This document shows positions 28,177 to 38,574 of a DNA stretch of 64,000 nt, piece by piece. Numbering within the stretch: position 1 is the stretch's first letter; each line of letters starts with the position of its first letter. The stretch covers positions 62,001 through 126,000 of the forward strand of contig LRMT01000217.1 in NCBI GenBank assembly GCA_001725945.1, read 5' to 3'. The translations under genes were made by a program, and so were the position numbers. The DNA is from Cupriavidus sp. UYMMa02A (GTDB lineage Bacteria > Pseudomonadota > Gammaproteobacteria > Burkholderiales > Burkholderiaceae). A model generated the notes under the pieces. That model was not told the DNA's origin. It did no database searches and was given only the letters and a program-made list of their open reading frames with translations.

Positions 28177-29091
28177 ATGCACGCCAGCATTCTGAAGTAC
28201 TTCGTCGAGGTCGCACGCTGTGGATCGATCCGCAAGGCTGCGCAAAATCTGTACGTCGCGTCGAGCGCAGTCAACCGGCAGATCCTCAAACTCGAAGCTG
28301 AAATGGGTACTGACCTGTTCGACCGCCTGCCCAATGGCATCCGCCTGAATGCCGCGGGGGAGCGGATGTTGCTGCATATCCGCGCGACGCTGAACGACTT
28401 CCACCTGATGCGCAGCGAACTCGACGAACTCAAGGACGAGCGCAAGGGTCACGTGTCGGTGGCGGCGATGGATTCGCTGTTTGTCGATTTCCTGCCGGCT
28501 GCCGTGGAGGATTTCTCAGAGCTTTACCCGGCCGTGACATACGCTATCGCAGCGGTCACGCCGTGGGACGTGGCGCCCAAGGTTCTGGGCGGCGAATACG
28601 ATGTCGGCGTCACCTTCATCGCCAAGCTGCCCGCGGGACTGGACGTGGTGGCGCAGGTGGCCCTGCCTCCTGGCGTGGTGATGGCCTCCTCGCATCCCCT
28701 GGCCAAGCTGGAGCGCCTGAACTTTGCCGACTGCCGCAACCATGCCTTCCTGCGCCTGGAGGGACGCTCGCCGATGCAGGGCGTGGTCTCGCCCAGGTTT
28801 GCCGAGTTTTGGGAGATGCTGACGCCCAGTGTCACCTGCAATTCGACTACCTTGATCAAGCGGCTGGTGGCCTCTGGGCGCGGCATTTCGTTCTTCTCGA
28901 AGCTGGCCTTCCTCGAAGAAATCGAAAAGGGCGAAGTGGTCTGGCGGCCGTTCGACGAGCCCAATGTCAACGCGCTCAGAGTTGGCATCATCGTACCGAA
29001 CCAGCGTGCGCTGTCCAACGTCACCCATGAATTCGTCAGAGGCATCGCGCACCGCCTGAAGCAGGTGGAGTTGTCCTTGCTCGATACCTGA
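28177..29091 (+). CDS. LysR family transcriptional regulator
   Basis: 304 residues, intact. N-terminal HTH FVEVARCGSIRKAAQNLYVASSAVNRQILKLEAEMG, then a LysR effector domain (GHVSVAAMDSLFVDFLPAAVEDF). It lies 37 bases downstream of the ferredoxin gene on the same strand, not divergent as is common, so it may be transcribed with the operon it controls. A GAGGGAAGAGG leader precedes the ATG. Confidence 0.9.
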   Translation: MHASILKYFVEVARCGSIRKAAQNLYVASSAVNRQILKLEAEMGTDLFDRLPNGIRLNAAGERMLLHIRATLNDFHLMRSELDELKDERKGHVSVAAMDSLFVDFLPAAVEDFSELYPAVTYAIAAVTPWDVAPKVLGGEYDVGVTFIAKLPAGLDVVAQVALPPGVVMASSHPLAKLERLNFADCRNHAFLRLEGRSPMQGVVSPRFAEFWEMLTPSVTCNSTTLIKRLVASGRGISFFSKLAFLEEIEKGEVVWRPFDEPNVNALRVGIIVPNQRALSNVTHEFVRGIAHRLKQVELSLLDT

Positions 29092-29212
29092 GCGCCGGAC
29101 CCCGGTCCGGCACTCGATCCAGTCCGACAGGTTGTCAGCAGCTTTCCCGCGCGGGCGGGAGAGGGAACGGCTGTCGTCCGAGTCATGCATCCGAAACAGG
29201 AACGAAAACCGA

Positions 29213-30640
29213 ATGAAGCAAAACTATATTGCCGGCCAATGGCTGGATGGCGTCACCAGCGCCGCCAACATCAATCCGTCCGACACCACGGACATCATCG
29301 ACCACTACGCCCAGGCCGACGCCGCCCAGGCGGGCGAAGCATCGCGGCCGCCCACGCGGCCGCGCCGCTGTGGGCGCGCAGCACGCCTCAGCAACGCGCC
29401 GACGCGCTCGACAAGATCGGTAGCGAGATCCTGGCGCGCCGCGAAGAACTCGGCGCGCTGCTCTCGCGCGAGGAAGGCAAGACCTTGCCGGAGGGCATCG
29501 GCGAGGTCACGCGCGCCGGAAATATCTTCAAGTTCTTTGCCGGCGAAGCGTTGCGCCAGCGTGGCGACAAGCTGGCCTCGGTACGCCCCGGGGTGGAGAT
29601 CGACGTTACGCGCGAGCCGGTGGGCACGGTCGGGATCATCGCGCCGTGGAACTTTCCGATGGCCATCCCGGCCTGGAAGATCGCCCCCGCGCTGGCGTTT
29701 GGCAACGCAGTGGTGTTCAAGCCGGCGGAACTGGTGCCGGGCTGTGCCTGGGCACTGGCGGAAATCATCAGTCGTGCGGGGTTGCCGACGGGTACGTTCA
29801 ACCTGCTGATGGGCCGCGGCTCGCAAGTCGGCCAGGCCATGCTTGACGACCGGCGCATCGACGCGATTTCGTTCACCGGCTCAGTTGCCACCGGCACCCG
29901 CGTGGCCCAGGCTGCCGCGCAGCGTCTGGCCAAGGTCCAGCTCGAGATGGGCGGCAAGAACCCGATGGTAGTGCTCAATGATGCAGACCTGGACTTGGCA
30001 GTGGAATGCGCGGTGCAGAGTGCGTTCTTTTCCACCGGCCAGCGCTGTACGGCATCGAGCCGGCTCATCGTGGAGGAAGGCATTTACGCGCGCTTTATCA
30101 AGCGCATGCAGGAGCGCACCGTGGCGCTCAGGATCGACCATGCACTCACCGCCGGCACCGATATTGGCCCTGTGGCCAGCGCCGACCAGCTCGAGCAGGA
30201 CTTGCGCTATCTCGCCATCGGGCAGCAGGAAGGCGCGCGCTGGTGTGCGGCGGCGAGATGGTGACGCGCGCCACGCCGGGACACTATCTGACGCCGGCAA
30301 TCTTTGGGGATTGCAGCAACGAAATGCGCATCTGCCGCGAAGAGATCTTTGGACCGGTCGCTGCCGTGATCCCGGCCAGAGACTATGAGCATGCCCTCGA
30401 GCTTGCCAACGACACCGAGTTCGGCCTTGCCACTGGCATCTGTTCCACCTCGCTCAAGCACGTGCAGCACTTCAAGCGGAACGCGCAGGCCGGCATGGTG
30501 ATGGTCAACGTGCCCACAGCCGGCGTCGACTACCACGTGCCGTTCGGCGGCCGCAAGGGCTCGAGCCTGGGGCCGCGCGAGCAAGGCGCTACGCCGCGGA
30601 GTTCTATACGACGGTAAAGACGACCTACGTCGCAGGCTGA
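29213..30640 (+). CDS. Aldehyde dehydrogenase, alpha-ketoglutarate-semialdehyde dehydrogenase-like, three frameshifts
   Basis: NAD(P)-dependent dehydrogenase of about 476 residues. The catalytic core shows GIIAPWNFPMAIPAWKIAPAL, FKPAELVPGCAWALAEI, FTGSVATGTRVAQAAA, the general-base Glu in LEMGGKNPMVV and the nucleophile Cys in STGQRCTASSRL. The C-terminus reads EIFGPVAAVIPARDYEHALELANDTEFGLATGI to YHVPFGGRKGSS. The restored tail is YAAEFYTTVKTTYVAG. Breaks are near 29338, 30243 and 30592. The sequence is closest, to my eye, to 2,5-dioxovalerate dehydrogenases, but semialdehyde specificity is inferred. Confidence 0.85.
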
Positions 30641-30794
30641 GTTGTCTGCGGAGGGCGTGTGATCAGCACATAGTTGCCAAGACATGATCTGCCGCACGAC
30701 CAAGGACGTTCCTGGTCGGCCAATGAAGCCCCCCGGGTACCGGGGAAAATCCGCGATTGCGTGGCCGCCCAGGGGGTATGCGTGAATCTTCTCG

Positions 30795-31567
30795 TCAGAT
30801 TTTTCGGGGAGTTCCTGTCCTGCCGTCATTAGCCGGGATAGCCACGCGGTCCAAAGCCTCCTCCAAGACCGCCAGTGACACCTTACCCGTGTAGACGACG
30901 CGACCGGCCGACCCCTTGGCGCTATGGCCGGTGATCTGGTCGGCCACCTCGACGGCGACATGCTGCTCGGCCAGCGCCGTCCGTAGCCAGTGGCGGAACT
31001 TGTGGGCACCATTTAGGCCGCCGTCGGGCAGGCGGGCATCCCCACGGAACTGGCGGAACCACCGACCGGCAATGTTGCCCGGGGTGGTCTTCCTGCCGTG
31101 CATTGAGGGCAGGGCTGGCCCGTCGGCGCCCATGGCGCGAGAGACCCACGCAGCAAACCACGGATCGCTCATTAGATGGGCCGCCAGCGGGACAACCCGT
31201 TCAGAGGCGGAGGTCTTCACAGTGGCGGCCTCGGCGGTAATGCGAACACAGGTGAGGCCGTTGCGGACCATGAAGTCCTCGCCCCGGAGTTGCGCGATCT
31301 CCCCAATGCAGGCGCCAGTATGCGCCAGCAGGAGTAGCAGGGCACGGCCATCCTCGGCGGCAACGCGCGCAGGGTCAATCCCTGCCCGGACGGAGATGAG
31401 GCGGAAGTGGGACCGTCTTTGACTTCGAGGGGAGCAACCCGGGGCTCCGGAGTCTCGATTGGCTCCCCTTGCTGGCGCTGCTCGACCTCCATCCATGCCT
31501 TCACAATGGCGCGGGCGATCCTCACCAGGGCGTTACGAGCGACGGTGAATGCCAGTCAACGGCGATC
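30795..31567 (-). pseudogene. Remnant of a tyrosine-type site-specific integrase
   Basis: The catalytic half of a phage-type integrase is readable: LLLLLAHTGACIGEIAQLRGEDF, GAHKFRHWLRTALAEQHV, VADQITGHSAKGSAGRVVYTG. The first catalytic arginine, normally in TGxRxGE, is replaced by cysteine (TGACIGE), consistent with a CGC to TGC change. The N-terminal part is missing or scrambled upstream of about 31570, with an additional frame break near 31400. No attachment repeats or cargo could be matched to it. Confidence 0.65.
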
Positions 31568-31856
31568 TTCAGGTCTGCTGCGACACCCTCTGCGAACGTC
31601 GGGCCGGCTCAAGGTCGCCATTGACCATCGCATCCCGGCTGACTCTGCCGAATCGCTGGAACGCCCCACGGGCTAGCTCTCGTTGGTCGGCGGCGTTGCT
31701 ATAGAAGGTCGCGTTCTGTTATTTGTCATCGCACAGAACGAACGTAACGATTCCCCTGTCAATCGTAATCGCTAAGTTACAATGCTATAGCGCGGTACGG
31801 CCAGCGCTTGTTTGCAAACGGCAGTATCCGGTCCTGCTGAACGCCCCTCCCGACTC
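31568..31856. promoter_or_regulatory. Upstream region of the metal-efflux operon
   Basis: An A/T-richer stretch (31710-31790) with a possible -10 element TACAAT at 31778-31783, upstream of the first small gene. No regulator binding site could be recognised. Confidence 0.3.
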
Positions 31857-32290
31857 ATGCGATTTCTTTTCCTGCTGCTGACTGCCATGTGCCTGTCGCT
31901 GCTCTCCTTCGGAGCGGCGGCGCATGCGCACGCGGGTTTGCAGGGAAGCGCCGCGACGGCGGTGTTCCAGTCGGCCGCTGTGCCGGACAAAGTCACGGAA
32001 GTCGCAGCGCTGCCGTCCGTTGAGAGATGGGGCGGGTGATCGCCCCCGGCGATGATGGCCTGCATGACGAAGACGCCGTCGACGACCCGCCGCCCGGCTA
32101 CTGCAATATCTGGTCGGCGGATCTGCTCGATCCGCTTGACCTGCTGGACGAAATCGAAGAGTCCAGCGCCTTGTTCGACCTGCCGACCGCGAAGCTCCTG
32201 CTGCCTGCGGATGATTTCTGGCAGGCACCCTCCGGGCGCACCGCGCCGCCCGCCACGGCTTTCTTCAAGCCGCCGATTTCCCTCGCCTGA
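31857..32290 (+). CDS. Small secreted protein preceding the efflux operon (CzcI-like position), one frameshift
   Basis: About 144 residues after repair near 32033. The N-terminus MRFLFLLLTAMCLSLLSFGAAAHAHA is a clear signal peptide. The rest is acidic and Asp/Leu-rich (SADLLDPLDLLDEIEESSALFDLPTAKLLLPADDFW). I do not recognise a family. Its position directly before czcCBA-like genes matches that of CzcI in Cupriavidus czc operons, which is a small periplasmic protein, but the sequences do not obviously align. Confidence 0.6.
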
Positions 32291-32473
32291 TTCCCTTCGC
32301 GCCCGGCGTGCGGCCTTGCCGCGACCGGGTTGCGTCCCATTGCCTCGTCAGAACTCCCGGCGCGCTTCGCGGTAGCGGCTGAGTCCGTTGCTGTCTTCCG
32401 TCCGTCTTGCGCGTCGCGCGAGCCGGGGGTTACGGCATGGCGCAGGCAGCCGTATCGCTTGCTTTCCCGACTC

Positions 32474-33830
32474 ATGACCAATACCAAGCTGACCCTGATC
32501 GCGTCGCTTTCGCTGGTGGCGTTCGCCGCCATGCCGGCCCACGCCAGCGATGACGTGCGCCCGCCGGCCGCCGTTGTCCTCGCCGCCGGCAACACCGCGC
32601 CCGCGCCTTCCGCCGCTCCCGCAGGCCCCTACTACGCGCTGCATGACCTGCTGGCGCTGGCGCAATCCACCAACAAGGGCGTCGAGGCCGCGCAGGCCAA
32701 TGTCGATGCCGCCAATGCCGCCATCACCAGCGCGCGCGCCTATCCGAACCCGCAGGTCGAGGTGATGTACGCGCCTGCAGGGCAAGCAGCCCGGCGTCAC
32801 CAGTGGCAATGCGCCCACGTACGCCATCACCCAGAAGCTCGACTATCCGCTCCAGCGCAGCCTGCGCGAAGACATGGCCACGCGCGGCCTGGAAGCATCG
32901 CAGGCGGTGCGCCAGGGCTTCCGCGCCGAACTGGCCGCGCGCGTGAAGACGGCCTATTTTGAGGTGCTGCGCCGCGAGAGCGAACTCCAGGCCGCTTCCG
33001 AAGACCTGGCAATGATGCGCCAGATCCATTCGCGCGCCCGACTGCGCGTGGAAGTAGGCGAGGCGCCGCGCTACGAGCTGATCAAGGCCGAGACCGAACT
33101 GCTGGCGACACAGAAGAGCCAGCAGACTGCCGAACTGCGCGTGAACCAGGCCAAGGCCGCGCTGCGCCAGCAGGTTGGCGGCGCAATGCCGGCCCAGTTC
33201 TCGCTGGACGGAGCCCTGGGGCAGGCGCCCGAGATATCGCCGCTGCCGCAGTTGCGCAGTGCGATGGCCGCGGGCAATGCCGAGCTGACCCAACGCCGCA
33301 TGGAGCTGGAGCGCGCCCGCCTGGGCGTGGACTACCAGCGCTCGCTGCGCTGGCCGGAAGTGGCCGTGCGCGCGAGCACGGACCGCCAGCCGGACAACAA
33401 CGTTTCGCAGATCGGCCTCGTGCTCACGATTCCGCTGTGGGACCGCCGCAGCGGCCCCGTCGGGGAGGCCACCGCCCAGGCCACGCAGGCGCGCACCGCG
33501 CTGGAAGCGCGTGAGTTCGAGCTGGCCCAGGAACTGGAAACCGCGTACCGCCAGTACGAAATCACGCAGTCGCAGGTGACCGCGCTGGAGTCCGGCATCG
33601 TGCGCGAGGCCGAATCCGCACTGAACGTCGCCGAGTCCGCGTACCGCTTCGGCGAGCGCGGCATCCTCGATTACCTGGACGCGCAGCGCGTGCTGCGCGG
33701 CGCGCGCAATGAACTGATCGCGGCCCAGTTCGACCTGCAGGTAGCCGCCATCCAGATCGAAAAGCTCATGTCGACGACTCCTGGCGCCACGCCCGCGGCC
33801 CTGCCGTCTTCCAACATTCATCACCAATAA
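32474..33830 (+). CDS. CzcC-like outer-membrane factor (TolC family), two lost bases
   Basis: About 452 residues. A signal peptide (TLIASLSLVAFAAMPAHA) and a variable Ala/Pro stretch are followed by two OEP repeats. Repeat signatures are LLALAQSTNKGVEAAQANVDAANAAI, VGEAPRYELIKAETELLATQKS and AYRFGERGILDYLDAQRVLRGARNELIAAQFD. The frame is lost near 32772 by two bases, probably one GC unit (EVMYA|RLQGKQPGV). It forms the outer-membrane channel of the RND complex encoded by the next two genes, whose starts follow within a few bases. Confidence 0.88.
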
Positions 33831-33832
33831 CC

Positions 33833-34993
33833 ATGCGTCCCAATTTCTTGCTTTCGCTGACGGCCGCCGCCGTCATGGTGTTTGCTCTGGCGGGCTGCTC
33901 GAAAGAGCCTGCGCAAGCCACCGAAGCACCCAAGCCGCCGCCCGGCGTGGTCAAGCCCGAAGCCAACCTGATGCAGACCCTGAAGGTGGCGCCGCTGTCC
34001 ACGTCACCGTTCAGCGAGATGCTGCGCGTGGCCGGCCGCGTCGATTTCGACGAACAGCGCGTCGCGCGCGTCGGCGCCAGCGTGACCGGGCGCGTGACCG
34101 ACCTGTATGCAAGCCTGGGCCAGGAGGTCAAGGCCGGCCAGGTGCTGGCCCGCCTGCACAGCACCGAGCTGGGCGCGGCACAGATGGCCTTCCTGAAGAG
34201 CGAGGCGCAGCACGAACTGCAGGCCCGCAATGCCGAACGCGCCAAGCAACTGTACGCCGCCGACGTGATCGGCCGCGGCGAGCTGCAGCGCCGCGAAAGC
34301 GAACTGGCGATTGCTTCGGCCGAAATGCGCGCGTACCGCGACCAGCTTCGCGTGCTCGGCATGTCGCCGGCTGCCATTGCGGAGCTGGCCAAGGGCGGCC
34401 GCATCAATTCGCATTCGCCCGTGTATTCGAGCATCAGCGGCACCGTGGTGGAACGCAACGTAGCGCAGGGCCAGGTGGTGCAGCCGGCCGACGCGCTCTA
34501 CACCGTGGCCGACCTGTCGCGCGTGTGGGTCGTGGCCGAAGTGCCCGAACAGCAGGCCGCGCAGGTCGCGGAAGGACAGAGCGTGGAGATCGAGGTGCCG
34601 TCGCTGGCCAATGGCAAGGGCGGCCATACCATCACCGGCAAGCTGATCTACGTGGGACGCACGGTGAACCCGCAGTCGCGCACAGTCTTGGTCCGCACGG
34701 AGCTGGAAAACCGCGCGGGCCATCTCAAGCCGGCCATGCTCGCGAGCATGCTGATCGCCAGCAAGCCGGTCGACCAGCTCGTGGTGCCGGCATCCGCCGT
34801 CGTGCGTGAAGGGAACGACGAACTCGTCTACGTCGAAATGCCCGGCGGCCAGTTCCGCCAGACACGCGTCAAGCTCGGCGCCGAGAGCGACGGCATGCGC
34901 GTGGTGCTCAACGGTGTCAAGGCCGGGGACCGTGTCGTGGTGGATGGTGCCTTCCATCTCGACAACGAGCGCAAGCGCCTCGAACAGGGTTGA
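33833..34993 (+). CDS. CzcB-like membrane fusion protein (RND periplasmic adaptor)
   Basis: 386 residues, intact. A lipoprotein signal with lipobox LAGC places it on the inner membrane. The biotinyl-lipoyl and hairpin regions are visible (GRVTDLYASLGQEVKAGQVLARLHSTELGAAQ; then a coiled-coil with GRGELQRRESELAIASAEMRAYRDQLRVLG), as is the beta-barrel region SRVWVVAEVPEQQAAQVAEGQSVEIEV. No N-terminal His-rich metal-binding segment is present. It starts two bases after the CzcC-like stop. Confidence 0.92.
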   Translation: MRPNFLLSLTAAAVMVFALAGCSKEPAQATEAPKPPPGVVKPEANLMQTLKVAPLSTSPFSEMLRVAGRVDFDEQRVARVGASVTGRVTDLYASLGQEVKAGQVLARLHSTELGAAQMAFLKSEAQHELQARNAERAKQLYAADVIGRGELQRRESELAIASAEMRAYRDQLRVLGMSPAAIAELAKGGRINSHSPVYSSISGTVVERNVAQGQVVQPADALYTVADLSRVWVVAEVPEQQAAQVAEGQSVEIEVPSLANGKGGHTITGKLIYVGRTVNPQSRTVLVRTELENRAGHLKPAMLASMLIASKPVDQLVVPASAVVREGNDELVYVEMPGGQFRQTRVKLGAESDGMRVVLNGVKAGDRVVVDGAFHLDNERKRLEQG

Positions 34994-34998
34994 GCGAC

Positions 34999-37900
34999 AT
35001 GATGAAATCCCTAGTCGAAGCCGCCATCAAGCAGCGGCTGGTCGTGTGCGTGATTGCCGTGGTGCTGTTCTTCTTCGGCTTGCGCGCGGCCACCAAGCTC
35101 TCGGTCGACGCGTTCCCCGACGTGACCAACGTGCAGGTGCAGATCGCAACCGAGGCCGCCGGCCGTTCGCCGGAAGAGGTGGAGCGCTTTGTCACCGTGC
35201 CAGTGGAAATGGCCATGACCGGCCTGCCCGGGCTCGAAGAGATGCGTTCGCTGAACAAGGCAGGCCTGTCGCTGATCACGTTGGTGTTCACCGATGCGAC
35301 GGACGTCTACTTCGCCCGCCAGCTCGTGATGGAGCGCCTGATCGAAGTGGGCGGACGCATGCCGGAGGGTGTGACGCCAGTGCTCGGTCCGGTTTCCACC
35401 GGCCTGGGCGAGGTGTACCAATACACGCTCGACCGTTCCGACGACGGCAACCGCGAACTCACGCAGGAAGAACTGGCCGAGCGCCGCATCGCCCAGGACT
35501 GGGTGGTGCGTCCGCTGCTGCGCTCGATTCCTGGCGTCGCCGAAATCAACTCGCAGGGCGGCTACGTGCGCCAGTACCAGGCGCTGGTCAACCCGGAGCG
35601 CATGCGCCACTACGGCGTCTCGACCCAGCAGGTGTACCAGGCGCTCGCGCGCAACAACGCCAACTCCGGCGGCGGCGTGCTGCCGCACTATGCCGAGCAG
35701 TACCTGATCCGCGGCGTGGGCCTGGCCAAGGGCGTGGACGACCTCGGCAGCATCGTGCTCAAGGAAGTGGCCGGCACGCCGGTGTATCTGCGCGATGTCG
35801 CCACCGTGACCATTGGCCACGAGGTGCGCCAGGGCGCGCTGGTGAAGAACGGCCAGACCGAGGCCGTTGGCGGCATCGTGATGATGATGCGCGGTGGCAA
35901 TGCCAAGGAAGTGGTGAGCCGCGTCAAGGCGCGCGTGGCCGAGATCAACGGCAAGGGCATGCTGCCCGGCAAGCTGCAGATCGTGCCGTACTACGACCGC
36001 AGCGAGCTGGTCGATTCCGCGCTCTGGACAGTGACCAAGGTGCTGCTCGAAGGTGTGGTGCTGGTGGTGATCGTGCTGTTCCTGTTCCTGGGGGATGTGC
36101 GTTCGTCGATCATCGTGCTGGCCACGCTGGTGCTCACGCCGCTGCTGACCTTCATGGTCATGAACAAGGTGGGGCTGTCGGCCAACCTGATGTCGCTCGG
36201 CGGGCTCGCGATCGCGATCGGCCTGATGGTGGACGGCTCCGTGGTGGTGGTCGAGAACGCGTTCGAGCGGCTGGGGCACAAGGAGCCGGGCCTGACCAAG
36301 ACAGAGATCCTGGTCAAGGCCGTGCAGGAGGTGGCCACGCCCGTCATTGTCGGCGTGGGCATCATCATCCTGGTGTTCCTGCCGCTGATGACGCTGTCGG
36401 GCATGGAAGGCAAGATGTTCGCGCCGCTGGCGTTCACGATCTCGATTGCGCTCGCGATCTCGCTGTTCCTGTCGCTGACGCTGTCGCCGGTGCTGAGTTC
36501 ATACCTGCTCAAGGGCGGCGCGGAGCATGACACGAAGATCATCGCGTTCATGAAGCGGCACTACCTGCGCATGCTTCACTGGGCGCTGGGCAACAGCCGC
36601 AAGACGGTGATTGGCGCAGTGGGGGCCTTCGTGCTGACGCTGGCCATCGTGCCGCTGCTGGGCACGTCGTTCATCCCGGAGATGAAGGAAGGCTCGATCG
36701 TGCCGGCCATCGACCGTGTGCCGAACATCTCGCTCGAAGAGTCGATCAAGCTCGAGAAAGAGGCCAACAAGCTGGTGCTGAGCGTGCCGGGCGTGAAGTC
36801 GGTCGTGTCCGGCGTCGGCCGTGGCGAAAGCCCGGCGGACCCACAGGGCCAGAATGAATCGACGCCGATCGCGAGCCTCAAGGACCGCGACGAGTGGCCC
36901 GACGGCTGGACGCAGGACGATATCGCCAATGCCATCCGTGACAAGCTCAAGGCCATTCCCGGCGTGCAGATCGTGATGGCCCAGCCCATCTCCGACCGCG
37001 TGGACGAGATGGTCAGCGGCGTGCGTTCGGACGTGGCGGTGAAGGTGTTCGGCGACGACCTCGACAAGCTGCGCGAGTTGGCGGGCGAGATCGCACGCGT
37101 GGCGGGCGGCATCCAGGGCTCGCAGGATATCCGCATCGAGCGCGTGTCGGGGCAGCAGTACTTGTCGATCGAGATCGACCGCCAGGCGATTGCGCGCTAC
37201 GGCCTCAACGTGTCGGACATCCACGACGTGATCGAGATCTCGATCGGCGGCAAGCGCGCCACGGACATCTTCGAAGGCGAACGCCGCTTTGCCGCGGCCG
37301 TGCGCCTGCCGGAGGAATTCCGCAACAACGTGCAGGCAATCCGTCAGTTGCTGGTCACGACGCCGGACGGCATGCAGGTGCCGCTGCAGAGCGTGGCGAA
37401 GATCGAAGTCAGCGACGGCCCCGCGCAGATCAGCCGCGAAATGGCCAAGCGCCGCGTGGTGGTGATGATCAACGTGAAGGACCGCGATCTCGGCGGCTTC
37501 GTCGCCGAGCTGCAGCAGGCCACGGGCGCCAAGGTCAAGCTGCCGGAAGGCTATTACCTCGAGTGGGGCGGCCAGTTCCAGAACATGGAACGCGCCATGG
37601 GCCACCTGAAGATCATCGTGCCGGTGACGATCGCCGCGATCTTCTTCCTGCTGTTCCTGCTGTTCAATTCGGTGCGCTTCGCCACGCTGATCATCACGGT
37701 GCTGCCGTTTGCGTCGATCGGCGGCATCATCGGGCTGTTCGTCACCGGCGAATACCTGTCGGTGCCGGCGTCGGTGGGCTTTATCGCGCTGTGGGGCATG
37801 GCGGTGCTCAACGGCGTGGTGCTGGTGTCGTACATCCGCACGCTGCGCGATTCGGGGCTGTCCCTGACCGAGGCGGTGGTGCAGGGCGCGACCCAGCGCT

Positions 37901-38115
37901 TCCGGCCGGTGATGATGACTGCCACGATTGCCATGCTTGGTCTGGTGCCGTTCTTGTTCTCGACCGGCCCCGGCTCGGAAGTGCAGCGGCCGCTGGCGGT
38001 AGTTGTGATCGGCGGGCTGATCACCTCCACGCTGCTTACGCTGGTGATGGTGCCGACGCTGTACCGCTGGTTTGATGACAGCAAGCCGGATCCGACCAGG
38101 GATGTGCCGGTTTGA
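34999..38115 (+). CDS. CzcA-like heavy-metal efflux RND transporter (HME family)
   Basis: 1038 residues, intact, with no frameshift over 3.1 kb. It has the N-terminal helix, two large periplasmic loops and twelve helices. In helix IV the family motif reads AIGLMVDGSVVVVEN at about residues 406-420: the Asp that opens the DFG motif of CzcA is Ala here, while Asp412 and Glu419 remain. The metal specificity therefore probably differs from Zn/Co/Cd. I chose ATG 34999; a TTG at 34990 overlaps the CzcB stop. A terminator follows at 38148. Confidence 0.93.
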   Translation: MMKSLVEAAIKQRLVVCVIAVVLFFFGLRAATKLSVDAFPDVTNVQVQIATEAAGRSPEEVERFVTVPVEMAMTGLPGLEEMRSLNKAGLSLITLVFTDATDVYFARQLVMERLIEVGGRMPEGVTPVLGPVSTGLGEVYQYTLDRSDDGNRELTQEELAERRIAQDWVVRPLLRSIPGVAEINSQGGYVRQYQALVNPERMRHYGVSTQQVYQALARNNANSGGGVLPHYAEQYLIRGVGLAKGVDDLGSIVLKEVAGTPVYLRDVATVTIGHEVRQGALVKNGQTEAVGGIVMMMRGGNAKEVVSRVKARVAEINGKGMLPGKLQIVPYYDRSELVDSALWTVTKVLLEGVVLVVIVLFLFLGDVRSSIIVLATLVLTPLLTFMVMNKVGLSANLMSLGGLAIAIGLMVDGSVVVVENAFERLGHKEPGLTKTEILVKAVQEVATPVIVGVGIIILVFLPLMTLSGMEGKMFAPLAFTISIALAISLFLSLTLSPVLSSYLLKGGAEHDTKIIAFMKRHYLRMLHWALGNSRKTVIGAVGAFVLTLAIVPLLGTSFIPEMKEGSIVPAIDRVPNISLEESIKLEKEANKLVLSVPGVKSVVSGVGRGESPADPQGQNESTPIASLKDRDEWPDGWTQDDIANAIRDKLKAIPGVQIVMAQPISDRVDEMVSGVRSDVAVKVFGDDLDKLRELAGEIARVAGGIQGSQDIRIERVSGQQYLSIEIDRQAIARYGLNVSDIHDVIEISIGGKRATDIFEGERRFAAAVRLPEEFRNNVQAIRQLLVTTPDGMQVPLQSVAKIEVSDGPAQISREMAKRRVVVMINVKDRDLGGFVAELQQATGAKVKLPEGYYLEWGGQFQNMERAMGHLKIIVPVTIAAIFFLLFLLFNSVRFATLIITVLPFASIGGIIGLFVTGEYLSVPASVGFIALWGMAVLNGVVLVSYIRTLRDSGLSLTEAVVQGATQRFRPVMMTATIAMLGLVPFLFSTGPGSEVQRPLAVVVIGGLITSTLLTLVMVPTLYRWFDDSKPDPTRDVPV

Positions 38116-38147
38116 TGCGGTGACCTGATGTTGTCGGCCTGACAGGG

Positions 38148-38182
38148 AAGGCGCTTCGCGCGGTGTGCGGAGCGCCTTTTTT
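38148..38182 (+). terminator. Rho-independent terminator of the RND operon
   Basis: Perfect stem AAGGCGCT (38148-38155) / AGCGCCTT (38171-38178) with a 15-base loop, merging into a run of six T. It lies 33 bases after the czcA-like stop. Confidence 0.85.
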
Positions 38183-38221
38183 GTTGGTGCCTGGCCCAAC
38201 GAATCGCGGGATCGCGCCCGG

Positions 38222-38574
38222 TCAGCGGCGCTTCAGTTCACCCAGGTAGTAGTTGATCTCGGCCAGCAGCGTGGAGTGAAAGGCTTCGGGCAGTTGCCGG
38301 TCGTCGGTCAGGCACAGCAGGTCATCGACGCGCTTGCGGAAAGCGGCTTCCACGCTTTCGCGGCGCTCCGCCGCCATGCCGGCGCACAGCGCGGCCAGGA
38401 ACTCGCGCAGCACCAGCAGGCGTGCGCCGTACTGCACCATGGCATCGCCCTGGGTCTGAGGCTGCGCGAGAGCTGGTCGGGAACGGCGTCCGCCGCGGCC
38501 GCCTCGTGGGTCGGCACCGGGGCGGTTCCCGTGCAAGCCTGCGGCTTGCCGGTCAGCATGGATTTCCTGAACAT
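38222..38574 (-). CDS. Hypothetical protein, one frameshift
   Basis: About 117 residues when joined near 38462. The N-terminus is Ala/Pro-rich (MFRKSMLTGKPQACTGTAPV). The C-terminal 80 residues are helical and charged (MVQYGARLLVLREFLAALCAGMAAERRESVEAAFRKRVDDLLCL ... YYLGELKRR). No signal peptide and no known domain. It converges on the RND operon across the terminator. Confidence 0.6.

Noticed and set aside
34990..34998. TTG start for the czcA-like gene overlapping the czcB-like stop
   Set aside because: ATG codons at 34999 and 35002 give the normal N-terminus MMKSLVEAAIKQRL; the TTG would add only three residues.
36499..38199. 566-codon open frame antisense to the czcA-like gene
   Set aside because: It is a shadow frame created by high GC at third positions. 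Its His/Gln/Arg-rich composition has no domain character, whereas the opposite strand encodes an intact RND protein.
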